Shown here one piece after another: positions 8,768 to 17,544 of a stretch of 64,000 nucleotides of DNA; position 1 is the first letter of the stretch, and every line of letters begins with the position of its first letter. Position numbers and translations under genes: made by a program. Source of the stretch: Herminiimonas arsenicoxydans (GTDB lineage Bacteria; Pseudomonadota; Gammaproteobacteria; Burkholderiales; Burkholderiaceae_D); contig CU207211.1 of the NCBI GenBank assembly GCA_000026125.1, positions 124,001 through 188,000 on the forward strand, read 5' to 3'. The notes under the pieces were generated by a model. That model saw nothing but the letters and a program-made list of their open reading frames with translations, searched no databases and was not told where the DNA came from.

Positions 8768-9079
8768 ATGAACTTGAAGATACGGCACGTACTTGTCGGT
8801 AGTGCGCTTGCTTGCGCTGCCTGAGCTGTGATGCTGCCTGTTCAGGCATCCTCTCCCGACGCATGGAAAGTTTTATACGATGCGACGGCGACTGCCTGTG
8901 TGAAGCAAAGTGGCTTGAAGAAGCCCAGGGTAATCGAAGGTCCCGTGTTGTTTTCGAATGTCATTCTGTACAAGATCAAGGGGACTTGGCAGCAAGCTCA
9001 CATGAAGGGGAGAGCCGGCAAAGTCTACTGTCTGCATCCCTATCCAAATGGCGAGCCTGAAATTGTTGATGCGCCTTAG
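8768..9079 (+). pseudogene. Small secreted protein gene interrupted by TGA in the signal peptide
   Basis: From an ATG at 8768, preceded by AAGGA, the frame reads a signal peptide, MNLKIRHVLVGSALACAA, then TGA at 8822-8824, then AVMLPVQA and a mature region of about 77 residues. The two parts are in the same frame and together make a complete signal peptide with an ALA-type cleavage site before SSPDAW. The mature part has two cysteines (TACVK and VYCLHP). GTG at 8828 or ATG at 8831 could restart translation but would lose export. The family is unknown. A sequencing error or a recent nonsense mutation are the main explanations. Confidence 0.65.
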
Positions 9080-9127
9080 TTGGTTTTGTCGGGCATGTTC
9101 GTGAAGTTATCACTACAGGCCCTGCGC

Positions 9128-10651
9128 CTACTGTTCGCGCAAGGCCCGTCTGTATTGAATCGCTTCCGCCACATGCGCTTGGCGGATGATGGACGCGCCG
9201 TCCAGGTCGGCTATCGTGCGTGCGACTTTCAATACGCGATGGTAGGCGCGCGCCGACCAGTTCAGGCGTGTCATTGCGGTGCGCAACAACTGTTCACCCG
9301 CCTCATCCGGTTTGCAATGGCTATCCATTTCGCTGCTAGACAACAAGTGATTGTGTTTTCCCTGCCGCGATAATTGGCGTGTGGATGCGTGTGCAACGCG
9401 CGCTGCGACATGCTCCGATGATTCACCGGTCGATTGCTTGAGTAAATCTTCATGCGCGAGTGCACCGACTTGAATTTGCATGTCGATACGATCCAGCAAG
9501 GGGCCGGAAATTTTTCCTTGATAGCGTGTGATGACATCCGGCGTGCAGCGGCACTTGTTTGAGGGGTGGCCGAGATAGCCGCATGGACAGGGGTTCATCG
9601 CTGCAAGCAGCTGGAACCGGGCCGGGAAATCCGCTTGTCGCGCGGCGCGTGAAATGGTGATCTGTCCCGATTCCAGCGGTTCGCGCAATACTTCCAGCAC
9701 GGCGCGGCTGAACTCCGGAAGTTCGTCGAGAAACAGCACGCCGCGATGCGCGAGCGAGATTTCTCCAGGGCGCGGCGTGCCGCCACCGCCAACCAGCGCG
9801 ACACCGGATGCCGTGTGATGTGGGGATCTGTATGGTCGTACTTTCCAGCGCGCGGTGGTGAAGCCGCTGGTGAGCGAGAGTACGGCTGCCGATTCCAGCG
9901 CTTCCTCATCCGTCATCGGCGGCAGGATGCCGGCAAAGCGGGCCGCCAGCATCGACTTCCCGGTGCCCGGCGGCCCGACCATCAGCATACTGTGACCGCC
10001 GGCGGCGGCAACTTCCAGTGCGCGTTTTGCCTGCGCCTGCCCTTTTACATCGGCCAGATCCGGGTAGCTCGGGCGGGTGCTGATCAATGTGGCAATGTGG
10101 CGCGTCAGACGCGCATCGGAATCCGGGGCGGCAAAGTGGGCGCAAACCTGCAATAGGGAATCGGCGGGCAGTATCGTGACGTCGCGCACCAGCGCGGCTT
10201 CGTCTGCGTTCATGCGCGGCAAAATGAACGCGCGTGGCGGAGCGTTTTTATCGCTGTTGCGATGGATCGCAAAGGTCATTGCCAGTGCGCCGCGTATCGG
10301 TCGCAGTTCGCCCGATAGCGACAATTCGCCGGCAAATTCGTATTCTGTCAGTGCATCGCCGGGGATCTGGCCCGATGCGGCAAGTATGCCGAGTGCGATA
10401 GGCAGATCGAAGCGGCCGGATTCCTTGGGCAGATCGGCCGGTGCCAGGTTGACGGTGATTCTGCGGGCAGGAAACTCAAAACCGGCGTTCTGCAAGGCGG
10501 CGCGCACGCGATCCTTGGATTCCTTGACCTCGGTTTCCGGTAAACCAACGATGGTGAATTGCGGCAGTCCATTTGCCAGATGGACTTCTACTGTCACTTC
10601 CGGTGCGAGCATGCCCGCCAGTGCGCGACTCTTCAGGACAGCCAGGCTCAT
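9128..10651 (-). CDS. comM: YifB/ComM Mg-chelatase-like AAA+ ATPase
   Basis: The 507-residue protein has the ComM/YifB layout: an N-terminal Lon-like S5-fold region (about 1-170), an AAA+ Mg-chelatase domain with Walker A GPPGTGKSM and Walker B VLFLDELPEF, a zinc-type segment with PCPCGYLGH and CRCTPD, and a C-terminal helical domain. In naturally competent bacteria ComM is a hexameric helicase that extends branch migration during transformation. An AAGGAA ribosome site precedes the ATG at 10651. No competence genes are nearby. Confidence 0.9.
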   Translation of the reverse strand: MSLAVLKSRALAGMLAPEVTVEVHLANGLPQFTIVGLPETEVKESKDRVRAALQNAGFEFPARRITVNLAPADLPKESGRFDLPIALGILAASGQIPGDALTEYEFAGELSLSGELRPIRGALAMTFAIHRNSDKNAPPRAFILPRMNADEAALVRDVTILPADSLLQVCAHFAAPDSDARLTRHIATLISTRPSYPDLADVKGQAQAKRALEVAAAGGHSMLMVGPPGTGKSMLAARFAGILPPMTDEEALESAAVLSLTSGFTTARWKVRPYRSPHHTASGVALVGGGGTPRPGEISLAHRGVLFLDELPEFSRAVLEVLREPLESGQITISRAARQADFPARFQLLAAMNPCPCGYLGHPSNKCRCTPDVITRYQGKISGPLLDRIDMQIQVGALAHEDLLKQSTGESSEHVAARVAHASTRQLSRQGKHNHLLSSSEMDSHCKPDEAGEQLLRTAMTRLNWSARAYHRVLKVARTIADLDGASIIRQAHVAEAIQYRRALREQ

Positions 10652-10692
10652 GAAATTCCTTTTTAGGATTCAGTGTGCAATTGTTGCCGCAA

Positions 10693-11052
10693 TCAGTGTT
10701 TGCCGTGTCTGCTGTGTTCAAGAAGGGTAATGGCGGCTTTCACGATCGCGAACATCAGCGCCCGCTCCTTGCTTGGATGATCCGAAATATGCACGATAGT
10801 TGTGCCGATATGGATGGCCTTGCCATGCGGATCGTCAGGTAGGTGCTGGTAAGCAATGTTCAGTTCGTATTCTGCAAGCAAGGGGCCACAGGCTTGCCAG
10901 TCGCGCGTCCATTTGGGCAAGACGGTGGCGTTTTCCCACAAGGAGCCTGCACTTTCGCAAAACTCTTCGACATTGTGATGACCCAGCAGTTGCGCCAGAT
11001 GGCGCTCCTTGGATACGCAACTGCGGAAATATTCTTCATCGCTCATACGCAT
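10693..11052 (-). CDS. Hypothetical protein with weak DUF2591 (NinX-like) resemblance
   Basis: The 119 residues are soluble with four cysteines or histidine-rich ends (HSRHGKH). The segment WTRDWQACGPLLAEYEL followed by a C-terminal RALMFAIVKAAITLLE resembles the layout of phage NinX/DUF2591 proteins, but this is by eye and weak. AGGTGG lies five bases before the ATG at 11052. It sits between ubiK and comM on the same strand, with gaps of 53 and 41 bases. Confidence 0.55.
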   Translation of the reverse strand: MRMSDEEYFRSCVSKERHLAQLLGHHNVEEFCESAGSLWENATVLPKWTRDWQACGPLLAEYELNIAYQHLPDDPHGKAIHIGTTIVHISDHPSKERALMFAIVKAAITLLEHSRHGKH

Positions 11053-11105
11053 GGCGCCACCTGTTCCCGAGATATTTCAACAGACCACCCTTGCTGGCCG
11101 TAGTC

Positions 11106-11351
11106 CTACGCTTGTTTTTTCATTTGCGCTTCCAGTGCCGCGACCTGCGCTTCCAGTGCCTCCAGTTTGGCGCGGGTAGTGGCAAGTACTTGTGCCTGGG
11201 TGTCGAACTCTTCACGCGTGACCAGATCCAGTTTGGAAAACCCCTGCCCCATCATCGCCTTCACATTCTTTTCTATATCCTTGACGGGTGAGTTTTCCAG
11301 CACTTGATTGATCTTTTCTTGCATGTCGTTAAAAAAATTGAACTTGTCCAT
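11106..11351 (-). CDS. ubiK: Ubiquinone biosynthesis accessory factor UbiK (YqiC/BMFP)
   Basis: The 81-residue protein fits the BMFP family: an amphipathic N-terminal part and a C-terminal coiled coil (about 50-78, repeated LEALEAQ units) that drives trimerisation. UbiK works with UbiJ in the soluble Ubi complex for aerobic ubiquinone synthesis. The start at 11351 has AGAGG upstream; a longer frame to 11402 would run into the NtrC-type site. It diverges from the sigma-54 operon, so the two share the 229-base region between them. Confidence 0.85.
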   Translation of the reverse strand: MDKFNFFNDMQEKINQVLENSPVKDIEKNVKAMMGQGFSKLDLVTREEFDTQAQVLATTRAKLEALEAQVAALEAQMKKQA

Positions 11352-11380
11352 ACTGAACCTCTTAAAAAATGAATTATTTA

Positions 11381-11426
11381 GCACCAATAAAGTGCAACCC
11401 ATATGAATGTGCGCTAGGAAAGTGCA
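11381..11426 (+). promoter_or_regulatory. Two tandem NtrC-type enhancer sites
   Basis: Site 1 is GCAC-N7-GTGC at 11381-11395. Site 2 is T-GCGC-N7-GTGC-A at 11410-11426, one base away from the NtrC consensus TGCAC-N7-GTGCA. Their repeats begin 30 bp apart, close to three helical turns, so two dimers would lie on one face. They lie 82-127 bp upstream of the sigma-54 promoter, normal enhancer distance. Confidence 0.7.
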
Positions 11427-11507
11427 TATTTAAAGATGGGTATGCGCCCAAATAGTATTGGACAACGATTAATAGTAAAAATGATAATACATCATGCTTA
11501 AAAAAGC

Positions 11508-11523
11508 TGGCATGAGTCCTGCT
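11508..11523 (+). promoter_or_regulatory. Sigma-54 promoter of the channel-glnK-amtB operon
   Basis: TGGCATG-N4-CTGCT matches the sigma-54 consensus TGGCACG-N4-TTGCA, with invariant GG (11509-11510) and GC (11521-11522) separated by exactly 10 bases. Transcription would start near 11534, leaving a leader of about 47 bases before the ATG at 11581. Confidence 0.75.
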
Positions 11524-11580
11524 AAATGTAGTCCGAGGACAACCAATTCTGGTTCTATATTTAACTTTAAGGGGAATATC

Positions 11581-12315
11581 ATGAAAAAACTGATTCTTGC
11601 CGCCGCAGTAATGAGCGTGTTTGCTGGCAGCCTGGCTCACGCAGAAGACGTCATTCCGGAACACACGTTTACCGGCAATGTGACGTTGGCGACCGACTAT
11701 CGTTTTCGCGGTCTTTCCCAAACATTTAAAGAGCCTACCATCCAGGGCGGTTTCGACTATGCGCATTCGAGCGGCTTCTACGTCGGCAACTGGAACTCGA
11801 ATGTAGATACCAGCGCGATCAATAACGGCAACATTGAAATGGATCTGTACGGCGGCTACAAATTTGCCATTGCTCCCGATCTGACCGGTGATGTCGGTGT
11901 GCTGCATTACTACTATCCAGGCGCAGAAACTGCAGCCGGCAAAAGCATCAACACCACCGAAGTCTACGTTGGCGCAACGTATAAATGGTTTTCGGCAAAA
12001 TACAGCCATGCTGTTTCCGATTTCTTCGGCGTAGATAACAGCAAGGGTTCAGGCTACCTCGATCTTGGAGCTGCTTTTGAAGTTGCCGAAAAAACGACCT
12101 TGAGTTTCCACGTCGGCCGTCAAAAAGTTCGTCATAACAGCGCTTCCGATTACACCGATTACAAAGTTGGCATTGCACGCGACTTTGGTTTTGCCACCAT
12201 CAGCCTGGCCGCAATCGGCACCAATGCCAAGGATGACCTGCCATTGACCAAGGGCACAAAAACCAAAAAAACCGGTGATACCACAGCCGTATTATCCATC
12301 TCCAAAGCGTTTTAA
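11581..12315 (+). CDS. TorF-family putative outer-membrane porin (Gcw_chp)
   Basis: The 244-residue protein starts with a clear signal peptide (MKKLILAAAVMSVFAG, cleaved after AHA) and then a beta-barrel pattern of alternating strands. The early motif TLATDYRFRGLSQTF is typical of the Gcw_chp/TorF family, and it ends with F (SISKAF) as outer-membrane proteins do. AGGGG precedes the ATG. It is the first gene of a sigma-54 operon with glnK and amtB, 22 bp before glnK. This suggests a channel for small nitrogen compounds across the outer membrane; the substrate is inferred from context only. Confidence 0.85.
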   Translation: MKKLILAAAVMSVFAGSLAHAEDVIPEHTFTGNVTLATDYRFRGLSQTFKEPTIQGGFDYAHSSGFYVGNWNSNVDTSAINNGNIEMDLYGGYKFAIAPDLTGDVGVLHYYYPGAETAAGKSINTTEVYVGATYKWFSAKYSHAVSDFFGVDNSKGSGYLDLGAAFEVAEKTTLSFHVGRQKVRHNSASDYTDYKVGIARDFGFATISLAAIGTNAKDDLPLTKGTKTKKTGDTTAVLSISKAF

Positions 12316-12328
12316 TCCAACTACGTAA

Positions 12329-12676
<348 letters not shown>

Positions 12677-12686
12677 GGGGAATGAG

Positions 12687-14087
12687 ATGAGTATCAAGAA
12701 AATATTCGCAAGCGCCTTGGCGACAGGTGCTTTGCTGGTTGCCGTGGGTTTTGCGGCGCCGGCTATTGCAGAAGAAGCGGCGACTGCGCCGGCTGCAAGC
12801 GCCACGGTGGCGGCCCCAGCTCCAGCGGCAACGACCGAGGCTCCGGCAACAGCAGCGCCAGCCGCTCCGGCGCCCGTGTTGAATACAGGCGATACGGCGT
12901 GGATGCTGACGTCCACCATGCTCGTCATCCTGATGACGATCCCTGGTCTGGCCTTGTTCTACGGCGGCCTCGGTCGTTCGAAAAACATGCTGTCGGTATT
13001 GATGCAGGTGTTTGTTCTGTTTGCGCTGATTACCGTTCTGTGGGCTATCTACGGTTACAGCATGGTGTTCGCGGGCGGCGGTTCGTTCTACGGCACTTTC
13101 GAGAAGCTGTTCCTCGGCGGGATCAAGCCTGACACGCTGTCCGGCACCATACCCGAATATGTGTTCGTTGCCTTCCAGTCGACTTTTGCGGCCATTACCT
13201 GCGCCCTGATCGTCGGTGCGTTTGCCGAGCGCATGAAATTTGCTGCGGTGATCGCCTTCTCGGTACTGTGGTTTACCTTCAGCTACATCCCGATTGCACA
13301 CATGGTTTGGGCTACAGGCGGCCTGCTGTTTGTGGAGGGCGCGCTCGACTTTGCCGGCGGTACGGTGGTGCACATCAACGCAGGTGTGGCAGGTCTGGTT
13401 GGCGCCTATATGGTGGGCAAGCGTGTAGGCTTCGGCAAGGAAGCGATGCCTCCGCATTCGCTGACCCTGACAATGGTGGGTGCTTCCCTGCTGTGGGTGG
13501 GCTGGTTCGGTTTCAACGCCGGTTCGGCGCTGGGTGCTAACGGTGTTGCCGGCCTGGCCTTTATCAATACCATCCTGGCAACTGGCGCAGCGACCTTGTC
13601 ATGGATAGGCGCCGAAGCCGTGCTCAAAGGCAAGGCTTCCATGCTGGGAGCAGCTTCCGGTGCGGTTGCCGGCCTGGTGGCGGTCACACCTGCGGCTGGC
13701 TTTGTGGGTCCGATGGGTTCCATCGTGCTCGGTTTGCTGGCTGGCATGATCTGCCTGTGGGGTGTCAGCGGTCTGAAACGCATGCTGGGTGTAGATGATG
13801 CATTCGATGTGTTCGGCGTTCACGGTGTAGGCGGCATCTTCGGCGCCATCATGACCGGCGTGCTGGCAGCTCCTTCGCTGGGCGGCACAGGTGCAGCCGA
13901 CTATGCAATGGCGCATCAGTTGATGGTGCAGGTCAAGGGCGTGCTGATTACGATAGTCTGGTCCGGTATCGTTGCCTTTGTTGCCTACAAACTGGTCGAC
14001 ATGGTCATCGGTCTGCGCGTGGCAGATGAGGCAGAACGTGAAGGCCTGGATATCAGCAGCCACGGCGAGTCCGCTTATCACTCGTAA
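12687..14087 (+). CDS. amtB: Ammonium transporter AmtB
   Basis: The 466-residue protein has a signal peptide (MSIKKIFASALATG, ending AIAEE), an Ala/Pro-rich periplasmic linker (about 26-65) and eleven transmembrane helices of the Amt family. Visible signatures include DTAWMLTSTMLVILM, GLALFYGGLGRSKN, the twin-His pore residue in VVHINAG and FDVFGVHGVGG with the second histidine. AAGGGG precedes the start. The Ala/Pro linker is longer than in E. coli AmtB. A strong terminator follows at 14117. Confidence 0.95.
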   Translation: MSIKKIFASALATGALLVAVGFAAPAIAEEAATAPAASATVAAPAPAATTEAPATAAPAAPAPVLNTGDTAWMLTSTMLVILMTIPGLALFYGGLGRSKNMLSVLMQVFVLFALITVLWAIYGYSMVFAGGGSFYGTFEKLFLGGIKPDTLSGTIPEYVFVAFQSTFAAITCALIVGAFAERMKFAAVIAFSVLWFTFSYIPIAHMVWATGGLLFVEGALDFAGGTVVHINAGVAGLVGAYMVGKRVGFGKEAMPPHSLTLTMVGASLLWVGWFGFNAGSALGANGVAGLAFINTILATGAATLSWIGAEAVLKGKASMLGAASGAVAGLVAVTPAAGFVGPMGSIVLGLLAGMICLWGVSGLKRMLGVDDAFDVFGVHGVGGIFGAIMTGVLAAPSLGGTGAADYAMAHQLMVQVKGVLITIVWSGIVAFVAYKLVDMVIGLRVADEAEREGLDISSHGESAYHS

Positions 14088-14116
14088 TTGCTGTCCTGGC
14101 CCGTACGCGGGTTTGC

Positions 14117-14147
14117 AAAAGCGCCTCCTTGCGGGGCGCTTTTTTCT
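14117..14147 (+). terminator. Rho-independent terminator after amtB
   Basis: AAAAGCGCC (14117-14125) pairs with GGCGCTTTT (14135-14143), followed by TTTCTTTT. It closes the nitrogen operon 30 bases after the amtB stop. Confidence 0.85.
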
Positions 14148-14287
14148 TTTTGGGCTTTTAAATAACCGTTTTGCCCTCATGTAGACATGCCAAATTGCAT
14201 GCATGTGATGAACGGATTGAGCGCGCATATGCTGTTTCCCGTTTAAAATCAGCGTCAATTAACGATAAGTTCAGCAAAAAGGTTTAT

Positions 14288-15586
14288 ATGGTTCCGCATC
14301 TCGTCACGGCCTTGAACGGTCCGTTGCTCGACCTTGAGAAAAAGATTCTTACCGCTACGCCGGCCATCGAGCGCTGGTTCCGGCTGGAGTGGCAGGAACA
14401 TACGCCGCCTTTTTATTGCTCAGTCGATCTGCGCAATGCCGGCTTCAAGCTGGCGCCGGTGGATACCAATTTGTTCCCTGGCGGCTTCAATAATCTTTCA
14501 CCCGAGATGCTGCCGCTGGCGGTGCAGGCAGCCATGGCGGCAATCGAGAAGTACTGTCCGGATGCCAAGAATCTGCTGCTGATTCCGGAAGCGCATACGC
14601 GCAATACCTTCTATCTGCAAAACATCGCACGTCTGATACAGATTTTCCGCCAGACCGGTTTGAATGTCCGCCTGGGCTCGCTGTCGCCCGATATCACGGC
14701 GCCGACACCTATCGAGCTGCCGGATGGCACCACGCTGACGCTGGAACCGCTGGAGCGATCGCATAACGGCCGCCGCCTCGGCCTGAAGAATTTCGACCCC
14801 TGCACCATCCTGCTGAATAATGATCTGTCGTCCGGCCTGCCGGCGATTCTGGAAAACCTGCATGAACAGAATCTGTTGCCGCCTTTGCATGCAGGCTGGG
14901 CTGTGCGTCGCAAGACCAATCACTTTGCCGCCTACGATGAAGTGGTCAAAAAATTTGCCAAGATGATCGATGTCGATCCATGGATGCTGAATCCGTATTT
15001 CATGAAATGCGACAACGTCAATTTCAATGAAAATACCGGTGAAGACTGCCTCGCATCGAATGTCGATACGCTGCTGGCGAAGATGCGCAAGAAGTACAAG
15101 GAATACGGCATCAAGGAAAAACCCTTTGTGATCGTCAAGGCCGATGCCGGTACTTACGGCATGGGCATCATGACCGTGCACGATGCCAGCGAAGTCAAGG
15201 ATTTGAACCGCAAGCAGCGCAACAAGATGGCGGTCATCAAGGATGGCCTGGAAGTGACCGACGTGATCATCCAGGAAGGCGTGCCGACCTTCGAGCATAT
15301 CAATGAATCGGTGGCCGAGCCGGTCGTGTACATGATTGATCGTTATGTGGTCGGCGGTTTTTACCGCGTGCATGCAGATCGCGGCAACGATGAGAATCTG
15401 AATGCGCCGGGTGCGCACTTTGTGCCGCTGGCGTTTGCCCATCAGCATGCGCTGCCTGATTACCAGGCCAAGCCGGGAACGGCTGCGCCGAACCGTTTTT
15501 ATATCTATGGTGTGGTGGCACGCCTGGCCTTGCTGGCGGCTTCGCTGGAAATGGAAAAAACGGATCCGAATCCGGAAGTGTATTAA
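14288..15586 (+). CDS. gshA: Glutamate-cysteine ligase (ferrooxidans-type GshA)
   Basis: At 432 residues this matches the proteobacterial GshA family first described from Acidithiobacillus, distinct from the E. coli type. It catalyses ATP-dependent joining of glutamate and cysteine, the first step of glutathione synthesis. Conserved-looking stretches include PGGFNNLSPEM, KADAGTYGMGIM (ATP-grasp-like) and YRVHADRG. An AAGG lies upstream of the ATG at 14288; the frame extends further up, but that part overlaps the leader. gshB follows after 137 bases. Confidence 0.9.
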   Translation: MVPHLVTALNGPLLDLEKKILTATPAIERWFRLEWQEHTPPFYCSVDLRNAGFKLAPVDTNLFPGGFNNLSPEMLPLAVQAAMAAIEKYCPDAKNLLLIPEAHTRNTFYLQNIARLIQIFRQTGLNVRLGSLSPDITAPTPIELPDGTTLTLEPLERSHNGRRLGLKNFDPCTILLNNDLSSGLPAILENLHEQNLLPPLHAGWAVRRKTNHFAAYDEVVKKFAKMIDVDPWMLNPYFMKCDNVNFNENTGEDCLASNVDTLLAKMRKKYKEYGIKEKPFVIVKADAGTYGMGIMTVHDASEVKDLNRKQRNKMAVIKDGLEVTDVIIQEGVPTFEHINESVAEPVVYMIDRYVVGGFYRVHADRGNDENLNAPGAHFVPLAFAHQHALPDYQAKPGTAAPNRFYIYGVVARLALLAASLEMEKTDPNPEVY

Positions 15587-15723
15587 CGCGCAATTTTTTC
15601 GTTCTTGGACGAATGACAAAATGGCGCGTCAGTGCGGCAGGAAAATGACGCTGCCGCGGTTTCCTTCATGTTAAAACCTGATCGCCACAATGGCAGGCAG
15701 GATGATTTTTCAGGGCAGGCCGG

Positions 15724-16677
15724 ATGAAAATAGCTTTCATATGCGATCCACTGGATGGCTTCAAGATATACAAGGACAGTACCTACGCGATGATGACGGA
15801 AGCGGCGCGTCGCGGCCATGCCATCCATGTGTTTCAGCACAAGGATATGGCGTTTGAGGGCGGCAAGGTGGTCGCCAATATTTCTCGCGTGACGCTGACG
15901 GGCGACCCGGTCGATTGGTATCGGCGAGAGGTGCCGCAGGAACAGGATCTGACCGCTTTCGACGCGATTCTGGAGCGCACGGATCCGCCCTTCAATATGG
16001 AATACATATACGCCACTTACCTGCTGGAACTGGCGCAACAGCAAGGCGCGCGTATCTTCAACAAGCCGGAAGCCATACGCAGTTTCAATGAAAAACTCGC
16101 GATTGCGCAATTTCCGCACTACATCACACCAACTCTGGTCAGCAGCGACGCCGCACGGGTACGGGCGTTTCATGATGAGCACCGCGATATCATACTGAAG
16201 CCTTTGGATGGCATGGGCGGCGCAGGTATTTTCCGAGTCATGGACGATGCATTGAACCTCGGTTCCATCATAGAAACGCTGACAGACAATGGGCGTCAAA
16301 CCATCATGGTGCAGCGCTATATTCCAGAGATCACGCAGGGCGATAAGCGGATATTGCTGATCGGCGGCCAGGTCGTGCCGTATTGCCTGGCGCGCATTCC
16401 GCAAGGAACCGAAATTCGCGGTAATCTGGCGGTCGGCGGTGTCGGCGTGGCGCATGAAATATCGGCACGCGATCGTGAAATGGGCGAAGCCCTGGCCCCT
16501 GTCCTTTTAAAAAGAGGCTTGTTACTGGTAGGATTGGATGCAATTGGTGACTACATGACCGAATTGAATGTGACCAGCCCAACCTGCTTCCAGGAAATCA
16601 GGCAGCAAACCGGTTTTGATGTTGCGGCAATGTTTGTTAATGCGCTGGAGAAGCATGCTGATGCATGGAATTCATGA
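15724..16677 (+). CDS. gshB: Glutathione synthetase
   Basis: The 317-residue ATP-grasp enzyme adds glycine to gamma-glutamylcysteine. It starts MKIAFICDPLDGFKIYKDST, the usual GshB N-terminus, and has FNKPEAIRSFNEKL, the glycine-rich lid KPLDGMGGAGIF and the C-terminal DYMTELNVTSPTCFQEI. Its length is normal. It forms a glutathione unit with gshA, and the soluble PTS genes begin 67 bases downstream on the same strand. Confidence 0.95.
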   Translation: MKIAFICDPLDGFKIYKDSTYAMMTEAARRGHAIHVFQHKDMAFEGGKVVANISRVTLTGDPVDWYRREVPQEQDLTAFDAILERTDPPFNMEYIYATYLLELAQQQGARIFNKPEAIRSFNEKLAIAQFPHYITPTLVSSDAARVRAFHDEHRDIILKPLDGMGGAGIFRVMDDALNLGSIIETLTDNGRQTIMVQRYIPEITQGDKRILLIGGQVVPYCLARIPQGTEIRGNLAVGGVGVAHEISARDREMGEALAPVLLKRGLLLVGLDAIGDYMTELNVTSPTCFQEIRQQTGFDVAAMFVNALEKHADAWNS

Positions 16678-16744
16678 TGGGATGGCAAAGCTTGCCTGAC
16701 ATTCTAAAAATGCTGTTGCAAAAATTGCGAAACGAACAAATCTG

Positions 16745-17152
16745 ATGGTCGGTATTCTGTTGATGACACATGCACCTCTGGGGCAAGCCTTTATTGCGGC
16801 GGCTACCCATGTTTTTCGCGCGCGCCCGGAGAGACTGGAAGCGATCGATGTCACTGCCGACCAGGATACGCATGAAGTCGAACGACTGGCCAAGCAGGCA
16901 ATTGCCGGGCTGGATGATGGCTCCGGCGTGCTGGTTATTACCGACGTCATGGGCGGCACGCCGTCGAATTGCACGCTGGGTTTGTGCAATGTAGAGAATG
17001 TGGCGGTAATCGCCGGCATCAGTTTGCCTATGTTGTTGCGCGCGATTACTTATCGGCGGGATACGCTCGATGTGGTGGTGGAAATGGCGCTGGCCGGTGG
17101 GCAGGGAGGCGCGGTCAGGGTAGACAACCGCGTACGGCTGGCACCGAATTGA
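16745..17152 (+). CDS. PTS mannose-family EIIA domain protein
   Basis: The 135-residue single-domain protein has the EIIA(Man) start GILLMTHAPLGQ with phosphorylation site H9 and the TDVMGGTPSN loop. No EIIB, EIIC or EIID gene is nearby, so it is probably a regulatory phosphate acceptor rather than part of a sugar permease. It is followed 24 bases later by HPr. Sets of this kind are usual in Burkholderiales, where they have been tied to carbon-storage control; a target is not visible here. Confidence 0.9.
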   Translation: MVGILLMTHAPLGQAFIAAATHVFRARPERLEAIDVTADQDTHEVERLAKQAIAGLDDGSGVLVITDVMGGTPSNCTLGLCNVENVAVIAGISLPMLLRAITYRRDTLDVVVEMALAGGQGGAVRVDNRVRLAPN

Positions 17153-17176
17153 TTTTAAATAATTCTTATAAGAAAA

Positions 17177-17446
17177 ATGATTGAACAAGAAATCGAAATT
17201 ATCAACAAGCTCGGCCTGCATGCGCGGGCTTCTGCCAAGCTGACACAACTCGCTGCCAAGTACAAAAGTGAAGTCTGGATGACGCGTAACAAGCGTCGCG
17301 TGAATGCCAAATCCATCATGGGCGTGATGATGCTGGCAGCAGGCAAAGGTTCGAAAGTCACGCTGGAAACCAATGGCCCGGATGAGAGAGAGTGTTTCGA
17401 TGCTCTCGAATTGCTGATTCAGGACAAGTTCGGCGAAGGCGAGTAA
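17177..17446 (+). CDS. ptsH: Phosphocarrier protein HPr
   Basis: The 89-residue protein has the active-site motif GLHARASAKL with H15 and the regulatory serine S46 in KSIMGVMML. It carries phosphate from enzyme I to EIIA. The presence of S46 would allow control by an HPr kinase, which is not encoded in this window. It lies between the EIIA gene and ptsI. Confidence 0.95.
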   Translation: MIEQEIEIINKLGLHARASAKLTQLAAKYKSEVWMTRNKRRVNAKSIMGVMMLAAGKGSKVTLETNGPDERECFDALELLIQDKFGEGE

Positions 17447-17544
17447 GTCGGCAGGCGCGGCAGGCCTTGTCTTTGCTCGCGCCACTGCCCGCACCATTCT
17501 GTTTTTATATTGCCCTCCGCTGCCACTGATACGGACTGACTTCG

